Of a stretch of 6,916 nt of DNA, positions 5,877 through 6,916 are shown in pieces. The first letter of the stretch is position 1, and every line of letters begins with the position of its first letter. The position numbers were made by a program, and so were the translations under genes. The stretch is taken from assembly GCA_016649775.1 (NCBI GenBank), contig JAENWY010000123.1, forward strand, positions 1-6,916, read 5' to 3'. Below the pieces are notes generated by a model that had not been told where the DNA came from, did no database searches, and was given only the letters and a program-made list of their open reading frames with translations. This stretch comes from Spirochaetaceae bacterium. Its GTDB lineage: Bacteria > Spirochaetota > Spirochaetia > Sphaerochaetales > Sphaerochaetaceae.

Positions 5877-6848
5877 ATGCAAAAAATATTAATATTTGTT
5901 GATGAACTTTCTTCAGATCCTACAGAGGACGAATTAGATACTCAAAGAGAAGCTGAAGAAGTAAAAATTGCTTTAGTGGATTTAGGATATGATCCAATCA
6001 TATCCCAATTCTCACTGAACTTAGAAAAAAATATTGAAATTATTAAAAGCGAACCTTGGGCACTTATATTTAATTTGGTTGAAACTTTAAATAGTAATAC
6101 TATGATTCATATAGCACCACTTCTATTCGAGATTTATAATGTAAAATATAGTGGTGGTAATAGCCAATCTTTATTTATTACATCTGATAAAGTCTATGCA
6201 AAAAAAACTTTTAGAAATTCTAAAATAAGAACTGCAGATTATTATTGGGTAAACTCAAAAAATGTAGCTGGAACTTTAATTAACAAAGAAGTAATTGTAA
6301 AACCTATCAATGATGAAGCATCAAGTGGAATTAACGATTCTTCAATTATGCAATTTAGTAGTGCTGAAGATATAAAAAATTACATCAAAGATAATCAAAC
6401 TCTATTTATTGAAGAGTATATTAAAGGCAAAGAATATAATGTTTCAGTAATGAAAATTGAGGGTATAGTTAAAGTGCTTCCAATTGCTCAAATGCAATTT
6501 ATTGACTTTCCTAAAGATAAACCAAAAATTTTAAATTACAATTCTAAATGGGATGAAGAATCCTTTGAATATAAACATACCATTAGAACTTTTAAATGTA
6601 GTAAGAGAGATAGTGAATTAATGGTTGAATTTAGTGAAATAACAAAAAAGTGTTATTCTTTATTCGGCAATAAAGGATATATGAGAGTAGATTTTCGAAC
6701 TGATGAGTATGGAATTCCATACGTATTAGAAGTTAATGTAAACCCCTGTATATCAAGCGATAGCGGCTTTGTAGCTGCAGCAAATGAAAATGGCATGAGT
6801 TATAATGATTTAATTCAAACCATTGTTAAAGGTGCATTAAATGAATAG
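5877..6848 (+). CDS. D-Ala-D-Ala-ligase-like ATP-grasp enzyme (second of pair)
   Basis: This 323-residue ATP-grasp protein is related to its upstream neighbour but clearly different in sequence. It shows FNLVET (65-70) in place of NICEG, YSGGNSQSLF then Lys105 (91-105), VKP with Lys142 followed by NDEASSGI (145-152) as the phosphate-loop region, IEEYIKGKEYNVSV (178-191), an omega-like loop with NYNSKWDEESFEY (220-232), and metal-binding Asp272 (MRVDF), Glu285 and Asn287 (LEVNVNP). The active site appears intact, so it probably catalyses a second ligation, with an acceptor unlike that of the first enzyme. It starts eight bases after the previous stop with no recognisable Shine-Dalgarno sequence (the upstream bases are nearly all A and T), so translation may depend on the preceding gene. 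It overlaps the following acetyltransferase-like gene by eight bases. Its substrate cannot be named from sequence. Confidence 0.85.
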   Translation: MQKILIFVDELSSDPTEDELDTQREAEEVKIALVDLGYDPIISQFSLNLEKNIEIIKSEPWALIFNLVETLNSNTMIHIAPLLFEIYNVKYSGGNSQSLFITSDKVYAKKTFRNSKIRTADYYWVNSKNVAGTLINKEVIVKPINDEASSGINDSSIMQFSSAEDIKNYIKDNQTLFIEEYIKGKEYNVSVMKIEGIVKVLPIAQMQFIDFPKDKPKILNYNSKWDEESFEYKHTIRTFKCSKRDSELMVEFSEITKKCYSLFGNKGYMRVDFRTDEYGIPYVLEVNVNPCISSDSGFVAAANENGMSYNDLIQTIVKGALNE

Positions 6849-6916
6849 TTATTACATTAGATGTAATCCTGTAGAATCTGATATACGAAGAATAAAAGAA
6901 ATACTTAGTCAATCAA
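6841..6916 (+). CDS. Probable GNAT N-acetyltransferase (5' end only)
   Basis: An open frame begins with ATG at 6841, eight bases inside the preceding ligase gene, and stays open to the window end. AAAGGTG (6828-6834) is a plausible ribosome binding site. The 25 visible residues (beginning MNSYYIRCNPVESDIRRIKE, then ILSQS) resemble the first strand and helix of GNAT acetyltransferases, where an IR..., D, I.ell pattern is common. Such an enzyme would transfer an acyl group from acyl-CoA to an amine, which fits a pathway making a free-amine product. Too little is visible for the acetyl-CoA loop to be checked, so the function is tentative. The eight-base overlap matches that between kamA and the first ligase, supporting a common operon. 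Confidence 0.55.
   Translation, partial: MNSYYIRCNPVESDIRRIKEILSQS

Noticed and set aside
1..6916. CRISPR array, insertion sequence, tRNA or rRNA
   Set aside because: No regularly spaced repeats, transposase-like frame, terminal inverted repeats or tRNA-like cloverleaf were seen.

Overview
The window is strongly AT-rich, tightly packed DNA with every supported gene on the + strand, canonical Shine-Dalgarno sequences and TGG (not TGA) for Trp. Together with the protein types (clostridial-style histidine kinase, KamA, LOR/SDH-type ornithine cyclodeaminase) this suggests a low-GC Firmicute, probably an anaerobic member of the Clostridia. The genus cannot be fixed from the sequence.

Layout. (1) 1-642: the 3' part of a LOR/SDH-family (ornithine cyclodeaminase-like) gene cut by the window edge, closed by a hairpin terminator at 670-693. 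(2) 643-855: an intergenic region with a tandem 12-bp direct repeat (762-785) and a candidate promoter. (3) 856-3334: a three-gene, overlapping operon encoding a compact small alarmone (p)ppGpp synthetase, an OmpR-type response regulator and a membrane histidine kinase, ended by a perfect 14-bp hairpin terminator (3365-3396). (4) 3335-3638: an AT-rich 304-bp intergenic region ending in a promoter candidate and a structured leader. (5) 3639-6916: a second operon encoding a lysine 2,3-aminomutase-like radical SAM enzyme (KamA), two dissimilar D-Ala-D-Ala-ligase-like ATP-grasp enzymes, and the first 25 codons of a probable GNAT acetyltransferase that runs off the window.

How the genes may work together. 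The first operon couples a stress-nucleotide synthetase to a two-component system: the kinase senses something outside the membrane, and the regulator may control the operon through the tandem repeat upstream. The second operon looks like a small biosynthetic pathway. KamA keeps both acidic residues that recognise the lysine side-chain amine, so it probably makes a beta-amino acid such as beta-lysine. The two ATP-grasp ligases would join it to other amino or carboxylic acids, and the GNAT protein would acylate an amine. The product is unknown; an acetylated beta-lysine-containing dipeptide or tripeptide (compatible solute, wall or signal component) is a reasonable hypothesis. This cassette is the most likely candidate for an undescribed system here. 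Its leader can form both a terminator-like hairpin and a hairpin that hides the kamA ribosome binding site, which suggests it is regulated.
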